NCBI GenBank assembly: GCA_038757905.1
Contig: JBCDGG010000186.1
Coordinates: 1-8,316, forward strand
Source: HLUCCA09 sp038757905
GTDB lineage: Bacteria; Pseudomonadota; Alphaproteobacteria; Rhodobacterales; Rhodobacteraceae
Length of the DNA: 8,316 nt
Reading direction: 5' to 3'
Shown: positions 1-5,820 of the stretch, in pieces
Layout of the letters: each line of letters opens with the position of its first letter
Numbering within the stretch: the first letter of the stretch is position 1
The notes under the pieces: generated by a model
What the model was told of the DNA's origin: nothing
Databases searched by the model: none
What the model saw: the letters and a program-made list of their open reading frames with translations, nothing else
Position numbers and translations under genes: made by a program

Positions 1-211
1 ATCCAACGCGGGCCGATCCTTCACCGAAATTCTTTCCCCCGAAGGGCGTATACGGTATTAAACCCAGTTTCCCGGGACTATTCCGTAGTGAAGGGCACGT
101 TCCCACGCGTTACTAACCCGTCCGCCGCTAGACCCGAAGGTCTCGCTCGACTTGCATGTGTTAGGCCTGCCGCCAGCGTTCGTTCTGAGCCAGGATCAAA
201 CTCTCAAGTTG
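1..211 (-). rRNA. rrs: 16S ribosomal RNA, 5' end (partial)
   Basis: This is the first part of a 16S rRNA gene read leftwards and cut by the window edge. The reverse complement contains the universal 27F site AGAGTTTGATCCTGGCTCAG, which begins at base 204. Counting back seven bases to E. coli position 1 puts the mature 5' end near base 211; the exact end is uncertain by a few bases. The following GAACGCTGGCGGCAGGC and CACATGCAAGTCGA blocks are conserved 16S sequence. The V1 loop (GAGACCTTCGGGTCT) is short, as in Alphaproteobacteria and typical of Rhodobacteraceae. The remaining 16S and the other rRNA and tRNA genes of the operon would lie to the left. Confidence 0.98.
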
Positions 212-257
212 AAACGCGGCTAGCGCCACGTTCTTGACGTTCGAACCTCTGCACATC

Positions 258-283
258 CATCGGCTCCGGCTAAGGAACCGATG
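258..283 (-). other. Hairpin just upstream of 16S 5' end
   Basis: Arms 258-267 (CATCGGCTCC) and 274-283 (GGAACCGATG) are complementary over ten positions with one mismatch, around a 6-nt loop. The hairpin lies about 47 nt upstream of the mature 16S end inside the pre-rRNA leader. Leader hairpins of this kind commonly take part in folding or RNase III processing of pre-16S. The true processing stem needs the sequence downstream of 16S, which is not in the window. Confidence 0.4.
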
Positions 284-447
284 AGTCATCTGTCTGATGT
301 GTGCTTCAGTTTCCAAGGAAACCGAAACCTCACTCAAACAGTGAAGCTGACCTTCCATAATCGGCCGAAGCCTAGGAAGTCGATCTGCCGAGATTTGATC
401 CGTCGAAATGGACCAAACCGCCCACAAATCTCTTCAGTCACCAGCGA

Positions 448-458
448 TTTCAAAGAGC
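448..458 (-). promoter_or_regulatory. boxA-like rRNA antitermination site
   Basis: The minus strand reads GCTCTTTGAAA here, close to the bacterial rRNA boxA core (TGCTCTTTAACA in E. coli). It lies within the leader, about 145 nt downstream of the predicted transcription start. This is the position expected for loading of the NusB/NusE-containing antitermination complex, which protects untranslated rRNA transcripts from Rho. The call rests on motif and context. Confidence 0.6.
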
Positions 459-608
459 GGAGAGACAAAACCGACGTGAGCGCCTACTACTTGTTCGGCG
501 CGCCCGCCTGCTCGATCTCTCGATTTTGTTGTTCCGCCTCGTAGCCTTGGCTCTCGCCGCTGGCCCGGTGGGCGCCCCGTTGGCGCCTCAGCGCCGCCGG
601 TGAAGGGG

Positions 609-637
609 TATTTACGGATGCGGGCGGGGGCCTGCAA
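609..637 (-). promoter_or_regulatory. rRNA operon promoter (sigma70 type)
   Basis: On the minus strand there is a -35 element TTGCAG (637-632), a spacer of exactly 17 nt, and a -10 element TAAATA (614-609). Transcription should start near base 602. The discriminator after the -10 is GC-rich (CCCC follows directly), as in promoters under stringent (ppGpp/DksA) control. A-tracts on the transcribed sense lie just upstream, at 642-648 and 661-666, where UP elements that bind the RNA polymerase alpha subunit are found. Hexamer match, spacing and position relative to the 16S gene make this the likely rrn promoter of the window. Confidence 0.75.
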
Positions 638-639
638 GG

Positions 640-666
640 GGTTTTTTTCGGAAAGACGCGTTTTTT
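640..666 (-). promoter_or_regulatory. A-tract UP-like element of the rRNA promoter
   Basis: Two runs of seven and six A residues on the minus strand (642-648 and 661-666) sit just upstream of the -35 box, in an otherwise very GC-rich stretch. This matches the location and composition of rRNA UP elements. The assignment is by position and composition only. Confidence 0.45.
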
Positions 667-1175
667 CGGGCGCCGAAGCTAAGCACCTGAAATATCACTG
701 CTTTTCCTCACCGGCAGCCCTCCGCCGCTAGACGGGGGCGCCTCTTTAGGACCCCTATACACCATCTATCCCCAGATTTCGCGGTTTTTCCACAGACTCA
801 CGCAGAATCTGCCGTTGCGTCCACCTTCCAAAAGCCGACTCGCCCGCGGTTTCGGCCCTTCAGGCGGGCTGCCAACCCTCAGCTAGGGCGTGCGACGTGC
901 CGGGCAGGCACGATCCATGTAGCCTTGCCCCGTGGCAGGGAAGGACGCCCAGACTTGCTCAGAGGTGGCACCCCCCCAGTGCCGCTGGTCGGGCTGCTGC
1001 CCGACACCGTCAGGTATCCAATGAGTTCTGGCGTCCTGTCCGCCGGGATCGTTCGGCGCCTCTCCGGCTCGCCCGTCCGGCGCAGCACCAGAACCGGGGG
1101 AGCGTCATGGCGCTTTGCAGCATGGTGCAAGGGAAGCTCCGGCAGCCAGGCCAGGCGATCAGAGACGGGGCCGCT
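667..1175. other. Gene-free region between msrQ and the rRNA promoter
   Basis: No recognisable gene lies in these roughly 510 bases. Visible structures are three short perfect hairpins: 896-912 (6-bp stem), 967-983 (5-bp stem) and 988-1005 (7-bp stem, TGCT loop). None is followed by a T-run, so none is a clear intrinsic terminator for msrQ. On the minus strand, the frame ending at the TAG near 886 stays open back to about base 1093. It has a reasonably protein-like composition (it includes the residues TSEQVWASFPATGQGYMDRA) but no start codon at its head, so it could be a decayed gene end or chance in GC-rich DNA. I see no conserved RNA such as tmRNA, RNase P or SRP RNA. Confidence 0.5.
988..1005. 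repeat. Perfect 7-bp hairpin in intergenic region
   Basis: GTCGGGC (988-994), loop TGCT, GCCCGAC (999-1005). A second 5-bp hairpin (967-971 with 979-983) lies next to it. Read on the minus strand these are the first adjacent stem-loops past the end of msrQ, about 170 nt downstream of its stop. There is no U-tract, so termination is possible only in a Rho-dependent or transcript-end-stabilising sense. Confidence 0.4.
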
Positions 1176-1823
1176 TCACCGGGTTGCGCGCGGAGCGCCG
1201 GCGGGGCGCCCGGGACGGCTCCGCATCACAGAGGCAGAGCGCTTGGGCAGCGTCCGCAACACGACAAGGGCCACGACGATCGCCGTGTAGATCAGCGGCT
1301 CCAGCTGAAAGCCCTTCGTCAGCATCAGGAAGTGCAACGCCCCGAGCAGAACGACCGCATAGGTCAGGCGGTGCAACCTCTGCCATCCAACGGCGCCGAG
1401 CTTGCGCACCGACCAGTTGTTCGACGTCAGCGTAAGCGGCACCATCAGAACAAAGGCGACCATCCCCACAGTGATATAGGGCCGTTTGAGGATATCGGCC
1501 CAGACCTCCGACAGGATCTGAACGTCGAGCACCAGCCAGACGGCGAGGTGCATGAAGACATAGAAGAACGCGATCAGCCCAATCGCACGTCGGTACTTGA
1601 TGAGCCGGATCCCGGTATAGGTGCGCAGCGGCGTCACGCAGAGCCCGGCAATCAGCGCCCACAACGCCCAGAGGCCGAGCTTGTGCTCTATCACTTCGAT
1701 CGGTTCGACGCCGAGCCCCCCGGTCGCGCCCTGCCAGAACAGCCAGATGACCGGAAGCGGCGCCAGAAGGTAGAGCGGCCAGGCCGGCACGTGGCGCAGG
1801 GATTGGTTGAGAGCGTCGGTCAT
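1176..1823 (-). CDS. msrQ: MsrQ, haem-binding membrane subunit of methionine sulfoxide reductase
   Basis: This is a 215-aa inner-membrane protein of the MsrQ (formerly YedZ) family, in the ferric-reductase-like transmembrane superfamily. It passes electrons from the respiratory chain to periplasmic MsrP. About six hydrophobic segments are visible, with family landmarks PLRTYTGI at about 65-72, YRRAIGLIAFFYVFMHLAVW at about 77-96 and WQRLHRLTY at about 147-155. Candidate haem-ligand histidines are His92, His151 and His164. The C-terminal 20 residues are a basic, proline-rich cytoplasmic-type tail. The ATG at 1823 is preceded by GGAG at a 6-nt distance, which supports this start. Its partner msrP lies upstream on the same strand, but 476 nt away rather than adjacent. 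Length and landmarks fit the family well. Confidence 0.95.
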   Translation of the reverse strand: MTDALNQSLRHVPAWPLYLLAPLPVIWLFWQGATGGLGVEPIEVIEHKLGLWALWALIAGLCVTPLRTYTGIRLIKYRRAIGLIAFFYVFMHLAVWLVLDVQILSEVWADILKRPYITVGMVAFVLMVPLTLTSNNWSVRKLGAVGWQRLHRLTYAVVLLGALHFLMLTKGFQLEPLIYTAIVVALVVLRTLPKRSASVMRSRPGRPAGAPRATR

Positions 1824-2299
1824 GTGATCTCCGTTCCGGCCCCTTTGACGTATCTTCGCATGTCACCAAGGCCAGAACACCGGGCCTGTGCGACGGCGTC
1901 ATCGGGGGGTAACGTATCCTCCCTCTCCTGCGCCGGGTGGGCACGCGCGCGATAGTGAGAAGCGGCGTTGCCAGAAGCGCGGCGACGCCGTTCGGCCAGC
2001 GCCTGCCCTGTCGATCCGCGCCAGTCGTGCCATCGAGTGACGATCCGCACCGCCCCCGGCCCACCAATCCTGGCAGCAGTCTTTCCCTGTCTTAACGCCA
2101 GTGTTGCGTCCAGCGGCGCAGCGCATGGGCGTCGCCGCCATCCCTGCGCGCCCCGGCCCGGCATGCAGGGCCCAGGTGGCCACGGTGCGGCGCCGGGCTT
2201 CGGCGTACGCTGCCATACCCGCAGCGGCACCGAAGGCGGTGCCGGGGTGTACGGGCACGCTGTCACACCTATGGCCGCGTCCAATCACCGGTCCGGTCC
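1824..2299. other. 476-nt gap between msrP and msrQ
   Basis: Nothing here is recognisable as a known gene. Two overlapping minus-strand open frames exist. One (1899-2288) would give 129 aa; its first 50 or so codons have GC-rich third positions and a plausible composition (AAGMAAYAEARRRTVATWA), but the rest does not. The other (1820-2284) would give 154 aa and overlaps the msrQ start as ATGA, which would allow translational coupling, but its product is an arginine/proline/alanine-rich string. Neither has a good ribosome-binding site. An 8-bp hairpin lies near the msrP end. The gap may be a long untranslated spacer or a decayed gene. Confidence 0.45.
2225..2244 (-). terminator. Hairpin downstream of msrP (possible weak terminator)
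   Basis: CGGCACCG (2225-2232) pairs perfectly with CGGTGCCG (2237-2244) around a 4-nt loop, about 55 nt past the msrP stop. There is no T-run after it on the minus strand, so it is not a classical intrinsic terminator. It could protect the msrP transcript end or reduce read-through into msrQ. Confidence 0.35.
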
Positions 2300-3208
2300 T
2301 CAGTAGAATTCCTTGAGGTCCATGCCCTCGTAGAGCGAGGCCACCTCTTCCTCGTAGCCATTGAACATCAGGGTGGGGATACGCTTGGCGAACAGGCCGC
2401 CGCCGATGACGCGCTCGGTCGCCTGGCTCCAGCGCGGATGATCCACCGTGGGGTTCACGTTGGAATAGAACCCGTACTCACTCGGGATCAACTTGTTCCA
2501 GGTGGTTGGCGGCTCGGTATCGGTCAGCGTGATCCGCACGATGCTCTTGATCGACTTGAAGCCGTACTTCCACGGCACCACGAGCCGGATCGGGGCGCCG
2601 TTCTGGTTCGGCATCGGCTTGTCGTAGAGGCCGGTTGCCATGATCGTCAGGGGGTGCATGGCTTCGTCGAGGCGAAGACCCTCGACATACGGCCACTCGA
2701 CCACCGGGAAGCGCACGCCGGGCATCTCCTCCGGGCGGTAGGCCGTCTCGAACGCCACATACTTGGCGCTGCTCTGCACGCCGATCCGGTCGAGCAGATC
2801 GGCCAGCTCGAACCCGCTCCAGGGGATGACCATCGACCATCCCTCGACGCAGCGCATGCGGTAGATCCGCTCCTCGACGGTCATGCCCTCGGTGATCTGT
2901 TCGAAGGAGTAGGTGCCGGGCCGGTCGACGAGACCGTCGACCACGACATCCCATGGCGCGGTCGTCAGCATATGGGCGTTCTTGGCCGGATCGCCCTTTG
3001 CCGTCCCGAACTCGTAGAAGTTGTTGTAGGTGGTGATCTCTTCCCAGGTATTGGGCTCCAGCTCCGTCGCTGCCCGCACAGGCCCGGCCCCGAGCGTGCT
3101 CAGCCCGGCCAGTGCGCCCCCCGCCGCGATAATCTGACGGCGGTTCAACCAGGCCCGTTCCGAGGTCACGTCCTCGCGGGTCAGGTCGTTGGTCCAGCGA
3201 TGTGCCAT
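2300..3208 (-). CDS. msrP: MsrP, periplasmic methionine sulfoxide reductase catalytic subunit
   Basis: This 302-aa molybdopterin enzyme of the MsrP (formerly YedY) family, in the sulfite oxidase fold, reduces methionine sulfoxide in periplasmic proteins with electrons delivered by MsrQ. The N-terminus carries a twin-arginine export signal: NRRQIIAAGG (residues 22-31), a hydrophobic stretch, then a cleavage site after VRA near residue 46. The cofactor is thus inserted in the cytoplasm and the folded enzyme exported by Tat. The molybdenum-ligating cysteine is Cys120 in RMRCVEGWSM. Other conserved blocks are AYRPEEMPG (156-164), NQNGAPIRLVVPWKYGFKSIK (201-221) and the WNKLIPSEYGFYSNVNP region (237-253). 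The start at 3208 is backed by a strong AAGGAGGAG site five bases upstream. Length is about normal for the family (300-330 aa). A TTGACA element upstream suggests it has its own promoter. Confidence 0.97.
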   Translation of the reverse strand: MAHRWTNDLTREDVTSERAWLNRRQIIAAGGALAGLSTLGAGPVRAATELEPNTWEEITTYNNFYEFGTAKGDPAKNAHMLTTAPWDVVVDGLVDRPGTYSFEQITEGMTVEERIYRMRCVEGWSMVIPWSGFELADLLDRIGVQSSAKYVAFETAYRPEEMPGVRFPVVEWPYVEGLRLDEAMHPLTIMATGLYDKPMPNQNGAPIRLVVPWKYGFKSIKSIVRITLTDTEPPTTWNKLIPSEYGFYSNVNPTVDHPRWSQATERVIGGGLFAKRIPTLMFNGYEEEVASLYEGMDLKEFY

Positions 3209-3220
3209 ATGCTCCTCCTT
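3209..3220 (-). promoter_or_regulatory. Strong ribosome-binding site of msrP
   Basis: The minus strand reads AAGGAGGAG five bases before the ATG at 3208. This is an almost full anti-16S match and fixes the msrP start. Confidence 0.7.
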
Positions 3221-3247
3221 CGTCGACTCACCCTACTTAAGCGAAGA

Positions 3248-3274
3248 AAGCTAAAGCTGTGCATGCCGTGTCAA
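3248..3274 (-). promoter_or_regulatory. Possible msrP promoter
   Basis: The minus strand carries a perfect -35 hexamer TTGACA (3274-3269), followed after 15 nt by TAGCTT (3253-3248) as the best -10 candidate. The spacer is two bases short of optimal and the -10 is weak, which fits a modest or activator-dependent promoter. The local AT-richness between 3240 and 3260 supports a regulatory role. It would start transcription about 35 nt upstream of the msrP ATG. Confidence 0.4.
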
Positions 3275-3377
3275 ATCCTCACGCGAACGTTTCCGAGCGT
3301 CAGAATGCGTGCGAACCGGTGTGGGGCCCCCATCGGTGCGGTGCGGGCGGGCTCACCTCCCCGGCGCCGCCCACCGC

Positions 3378-4928
3378 TCACCAGGTCAGGTGGTGCCCGG
3401 CATCGGGCGGACGCGCGACATGCGGCAGGGTCTGGCCCGCCCGGTAGGAGGGGTAGATCTCGTTCATCGGCACCGACGTGCCGTCGGATTGCACGATCCG
3501 GACATGGCGCCTGCGGATCTGGCGGGGCTCGGACACGCCCACGGAATGGGCGATCGTCTCGACCTCCGAGATTACCGACCGGGCGTAGGAGGCCACGCGC
3601 TCGAATTTCTCCTCTACCACCAGACCCTGCTGCAGGCGTTTCTGGTGGGTCGTGATCCCGGTCGGGCAGGTGTTGCGGTTGCATTTCAGCGCCTGAATGC
3701 AGCCCAGCGCGAACATGAAGCCGCGCGCCGAGGTGACGAAGTCCGCCCCGGCTGCGAGCGCCCAGGCGATGTCGCCGGGGTTGACGAGCTTGGCCGAGGC
3801 AATCAGGCGGATGCGCGATTTCAGCCCGAACTCGTCGCGAAGATTGGCGATCCGCGGCAGCGCTTCCCGAATGGTCATGCCAACGAGATCCATCAGCGGC
3901 ATCGGCGCGGCACCGGTTCCGCCCTCGCCACCGTCGATCGTGATGAAATCCGGGGCGGCCTCGGGCCCGCGCTTCTCCAGCGTCTCGAAAAACTCCCGAA
4001 AATGGGTGGGCGAGCCGATCACGGTCTTGAAGCCCACCGGCTTGCCCGTGACCTCGCGGACGCGTGCGATGAGGTCCAACAGTCCGTCCCAATCCCCGAC
4101 TTCCATATGCCGGTTGGGCGAGATCGAATCCTCGCCCTCGGGAATCCCACGGATCTGCGCGATCTCCGACGTGATCTTCGCCGCCGGAAGAATCCCGCCC
4201 TTGCCGGGCTTCGCGCCCTGCGAGAGCTTGATCTCGAACATGCGAACGGCATCGTGGGCAGCGATCTCGCGCAGCTTGGCGTCGGACAGCCGACCTTCGG
4301 CGTCCCGCACCCCGTACTTCGCCGTCCCGATCTGGAAGACGATGTCGCAGCCGCCCTCCAGGTGATAGGGCGAGAGCCCACCCTCGCCCGTGTTCATCCA
4401 GACGCCCGCCTTCGCCGCACCCAGGGACAGCGCCCGGACGGCCGGACGCGAGATCGCCCCATAGGACATGCCGGAGATGTTGAAGATCGAGCGCGCCTCG
4501 AACGGGTGACGCGTGTCCGGCCCGATCACGAGGGGATCGGTCGAGGCGAACTGATCATTGACGGGCGGGAACGCAGCATTGACGAAGATCGGCGTACCCA
4601 CGACGCCGAGATTGCGGGTGGAGCCGAAGGCGAGCGTGTTTCCCCGGCCTTCGGCGGCATTCTCCACCCAATGCCGCTGGGCCCGGTTGAACGGCAGCTC
4701 CTCGCGATCCATCGCAAAGAAGTACTGCCGAAAGAACTCGCCGAGGCTGGAGAAGAGCTTCCGGAAGCGCCCGATCACCGGGTAGTTTCGCCGGATCGCG
4801 TCCTTGGTCTGCAGGATGTCGATGACGAAGAAGGCCAGCGCCAGGGCCAGCAGGAGACCCACCACAAGGATGAACGCGAGCGCCATCCCCTGCAGGCCCC
4901 AAACCGCCCAGCCCATCCAGATGTCCAT
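3378..4928 (-). CDS. Membrane-anchored FMN/Fe-S glutamate synthase-like protein
   Basis: This 516-aa protein holds only the FMN-binding synthase domain of glutamate synthase (GltB central domain, COG0069). There is no N-terminal glutamine amidotransferase domain and no C-terminal beta-helix domain, so it cannot be a normal glutamine-dependent glutamate synthase. Residues about 8-38 form a long hydrophobic membrane anchor. Conserved blocks are SGMSYGAIS (152-160), GEGGLSPYH (181-189), QGAKPGKGG (237-245) and IDGGEGGTGAAP (331-342). Cys410, Cys416 and Cys421 have the C-x5-C-x4-C spacing that binds the 3Fe-4S cluster in GltB. I chose the ATG at 4928 because AGGAG lies five bases upstream and the hydrophobic anchor follows directly. 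A longer in-frame start at 5045 exists but adds 39 unremarkable residues and has no such site. The family is widespread and its substrate is unknown. The 169-nt gap to msrP argues for separate transcription. Confidence 0.92.
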   Translation of the reverse strand: MDIWMGWAVWGLQGMALAFILVVGLLLALALAFFVIDILQTKDAIRRNYPVIGRFRKLFSSLGEFFRQYFFAMDREELPFNRAQRHWVENAAEGRGNTLAFGSTRNLGVVGTPIFVNAAFPPVNDQFASTDPLVIGPDTRHPFEARSIFNISGMSYGAISRPAVRALSLGAAKAGVWMNTGEGGLSPYHLEGGCDIVFQIGTAKYGVRDAEGRLSDAKLREIAAHDAVRMFEIKLSQGAKPGKGGILPAAKITSEIAQIRGIPEGEDSISPNRHMEVGDWDGLLDLIARVREVTGKPVGFKTVIGSPTHFREFFETLEKRGPEAAPDFITIDGGEGGTGAAPMPLMDLVGMTIREALPRIANLRDEFGLKSRIRLIASAKLVNPGDIAWALAAGADFVTSARGFMFALGCIQALKCNRNTCPTGITTHQKRLQQGLVVEEKFERVASYARSVISEVETIAHSVGVSEPRQIRRRHVRIVQSDGTSVPMNEIYPSYRAGQTLPHVARPPDAGHHLTW

Positions 4929-4942
4929 GCTAGCTCCTGTGC
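4929..4942 (-). promoter_or_regulatory. Ribosome-binding site that sets the glutamate synthase-like start
   Basis: On the minus strand AGGAG lies five bases before the ATG at 4928. The frame is open further upstream to 5045, so this site decides the start. Confidence 0.65.
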
Positions 4943-5059
4943 ACAATGCTCGCTTGCTGTAACCTCCCACCATTGAACCGATGATGAAATCCGGCAAGGG
5001 CGAAGTTGGGTCCGCGGCCGGCGCCTCACACGTACTCACGCCCATTCACAAAAAGGTGT

Positions 5060-5076
5060 GTGGAATTTTTTTCCAC
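5060..5076. promoter_or_regulatory. 17-bp inverted repeat in divergent promoter region (possible operator)
   Basis: GTGGAA, a T5 spacer, then TTCCAC form a perfect 6-bp inverted repeat at 5060-5076. It lies between the divergently read glutamate synthase-like gene and the first fasciclin gene. It is AT-rich against a GC-rich background and sits about 150 nt from each start codon, as expected for an operator or promoter core. No regulator gene is nearby to name. It could also form a small RNA hairpin. Confidence 0.4.
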
Positions 5077-5097
5077 GTCTGGCTTAGGATCGAGACC

Positions 5098-5195
5098 GGG
5101 GGCGTCAAACGCCCCGGCGGCGCTTTCGGCGAAGGACCGCGCAGATCCAATACGCGCGGCGCTGCGTTGAAGCAGCGTTCCCACAATCAGGGAAC
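5098..5195 (+). other. Structured 5' leader of the first fasciclin gene
   Basis: Three consecutive stem-loops lie between the inverted repeat and the start codon. The first is GGGGCGT/ACGCCCC (5099-5105 with 5109-5115, 3-nt loop, extendable by CC/GG past one bulged base). The second is CGCTGC/GCAGCG (5160-5165 with 5172-5177). The third is GTTCCC/GGGAAC (5177-5182 with 5190-5195, 7-nt loop); it shares base 5177 with the second, so they stack end to end. The leader ends 28 nt before the ATG, leaving the ribosome-binding site free. It matches no riboswitch class I know. Confidence 0.4.
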
Positions 5196-5223
5196 GGGTG
5201 AAACCACTATCAGGGAGAGATCC

Positions 5224-5709
5224 ATGATCCGTACGACGCTTGCCGCACTGGCCACTTCAGCCGCCCTTGTCCTTCCGACCCTTGCCGGCGCGCAGGGGGG
5301 CAAGGATATCGTCGATACCGCTATCGAGGCCGGTTCCTTCGAAACGCTCGTCGCCGCCGTGCAGGCGGCCGGCCTCGTGGAGACGCTGAAGGGCGAGGGG
5401 CCGTTCACCGTGTTCGCCCCGACTGACGATGCCTTCGCCGCTCTGCCGGAAGGCACGGTCGAGGGACTGCTTGCCGATACCGAGGCCCTCACCGCGATCC
5501 TGACGTATCACGTCGTTCCCGGAAAGGTGATGTCGACCGATCTGTCCGACGGCATGAAAGCCGCCACCGTTGAGGGCACCGAAGTGACGATCTCGCTCTC
5601 CGACGGCCCGATGGTCGACGGTGCCAACATCGTGACGCCCGATATCGAAACCTCGAACGGCGTGATCCACGTGATCGACGCCGTCATCCTGCCCGCAGAC
5701 GAAGGGTAA
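5224..5709 (+). CDS. Secreted fasciclin (FAS1) domain protein
   Basis: This 161-aa protein has one FAS1 (fasciclin/beta-Ig-H3) domain behind a Sec signal peptide. The signal is MIRTTLAAL followed by a hydrophobic core, with likely signal peptidase I cleavage after LAGA (residues 20-23). The FAS1 landmarks are FETLVAAVQAAGL, the first motif GPFTVFAPTDDAFAALPEGTV (about 59-79), the YH motif LTYHVVPGKV and the C-terminal NGVIHVIDAVILP. Bacterial single-FAS1 proteins are periplasmic or secreted and are linked to adhesion or the cell surface; the ligand is not known here. The ATG at 5224 has GGGAGAG a few bases upstream and gives a complete signal peptide. The gene is followed 111 nt later by a paralogue on the same strand. 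Confidence 0.93.
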   Translation: MIRTTLAALATSAALVLPTLAGAQGGKDIVDTAIEAGSFETLVAAVQAAGLVETLKGEGPFTVFAPTDDAFAALPEGTVEGLLADTEALTAILTYHVVPGKVMSTDLSDGMKAATVEGTEVTISLSDGPMVDGANIVTPDIETSNGVIHVIDAVILPADEG

Positions 5710-5724
5710 GAACGAAAGCGACTA

Positions 5725-5759
5725 CCCGCCCGACACGACTTGGGCGGGCAAGACGCCCA
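5725..5759 (+). other. Overlapping alternative hairpins between the fasciclin genes
   Basis: CCCGCCC (5725-5731) can pair with GGGCGGG (5742-5748). Part of that right arm, TGGGCG (5741-5746), can instead pair with CGCCCA (5754-5759). The two structures exclude each other. They lie just after the first fasciclin stop. Confidence 0.35.
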
Positions 5760-5787
5760 GTGGCCGCGCATCCCCCTGCGCGGCCAC
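5760..5787 (+). terminator. Strong 11-bp GC hairpin between the fasciclin genes
   Basis: GTGGCCGCGCA (5760-5770) pairs perfectly with TGCGCGGCCAC (5777-5787) around a 6-nt loop, 34 nt before the second fasciclin start. There is no T-run, so full intrinsic termination is unlikely. The usual role of such hairpins between genes of one operon is to pause or partly terminate transcription, or to protect the upstream message from 3' decay, giving unequal expression. Confidence 0.5.
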
Positions 5788-5820
5788 GCCCGGAAGACCA
5801 AGACCAGAATGGAGAACCTC

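Larger units (their letters stand above)
212..602 (-). other. rRNA operon leader (pre-16S transcribed spacer)
   Basis: This non-coding stretch runs from the predicted transcription start (about 602) to the mature 16S 5' end. It should be transcribed as the 5' part of pre-rRNA and removed by processing. It holds a boxA-like site at 448-458, a near-palindrome of 6-bp arms with a 2-nt spacer at 309-322, and a 10-bp hairpin next to the 16S start at 258-283. No tRNA or protein gene is recognisable in it. Short open frames across it have arbitrary composition and overlap the rRNA, so I treat them as chance. Confidence 0.75.

Noticed and set aside
754..782. Possible second rRNA promoter on the minus strand (TATAGG with a GCGAAA at about 17 nt)
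   Set aside because: The -35 is far from consensus, and the much better promoter at 609-637 explains the rRNA start.
786..794. TTTTCCACA, which fits a relaxed DnaA-box consensus
   Set aside because: Only one clear match is present, with no cluster, no AT-rich unwinding region and no replication gene nearby, so it does not support an origin.
897..1955. Long plus-strand open frame of 352 codons
   Set aside because: It runs antisense through msrQ, is full of Arg/Gln/Pro/His, has no ribosome-binding site and matches nothing I know; it is a GC-driven shadow.
1159..2067. 302-codon minus-strand frame overlapping msrQ
   Set aside because: It overlaps msrQ in another frame and is rich in Arg/Ala with no family motifs.
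2438..3655. 405-codon plus-strand frame antisense to msrP
   Set aside because: It is the reverse-strand shadow of msrP; its composition is His/Arg/Pro-rich and it has no recognisable domain.
3309..4976. 555-codon plus-strand frame antisense to the glutamate synthase-like gene
   Set aside because: The opposite strand encodes a protein with clear FMN and 3Fe-4S motifs and a good ribosome-binding site; this frame is a shadow despite its length.
4929..5045. 39-residue N-terminal extension of the glutamate synthase-like protein
   Set aside because: The extension lacks a ribosome-binding site at its ATG and would put the membrane anchor in an odd position; the ATG at 4928 has AGGAG at ideal distance.
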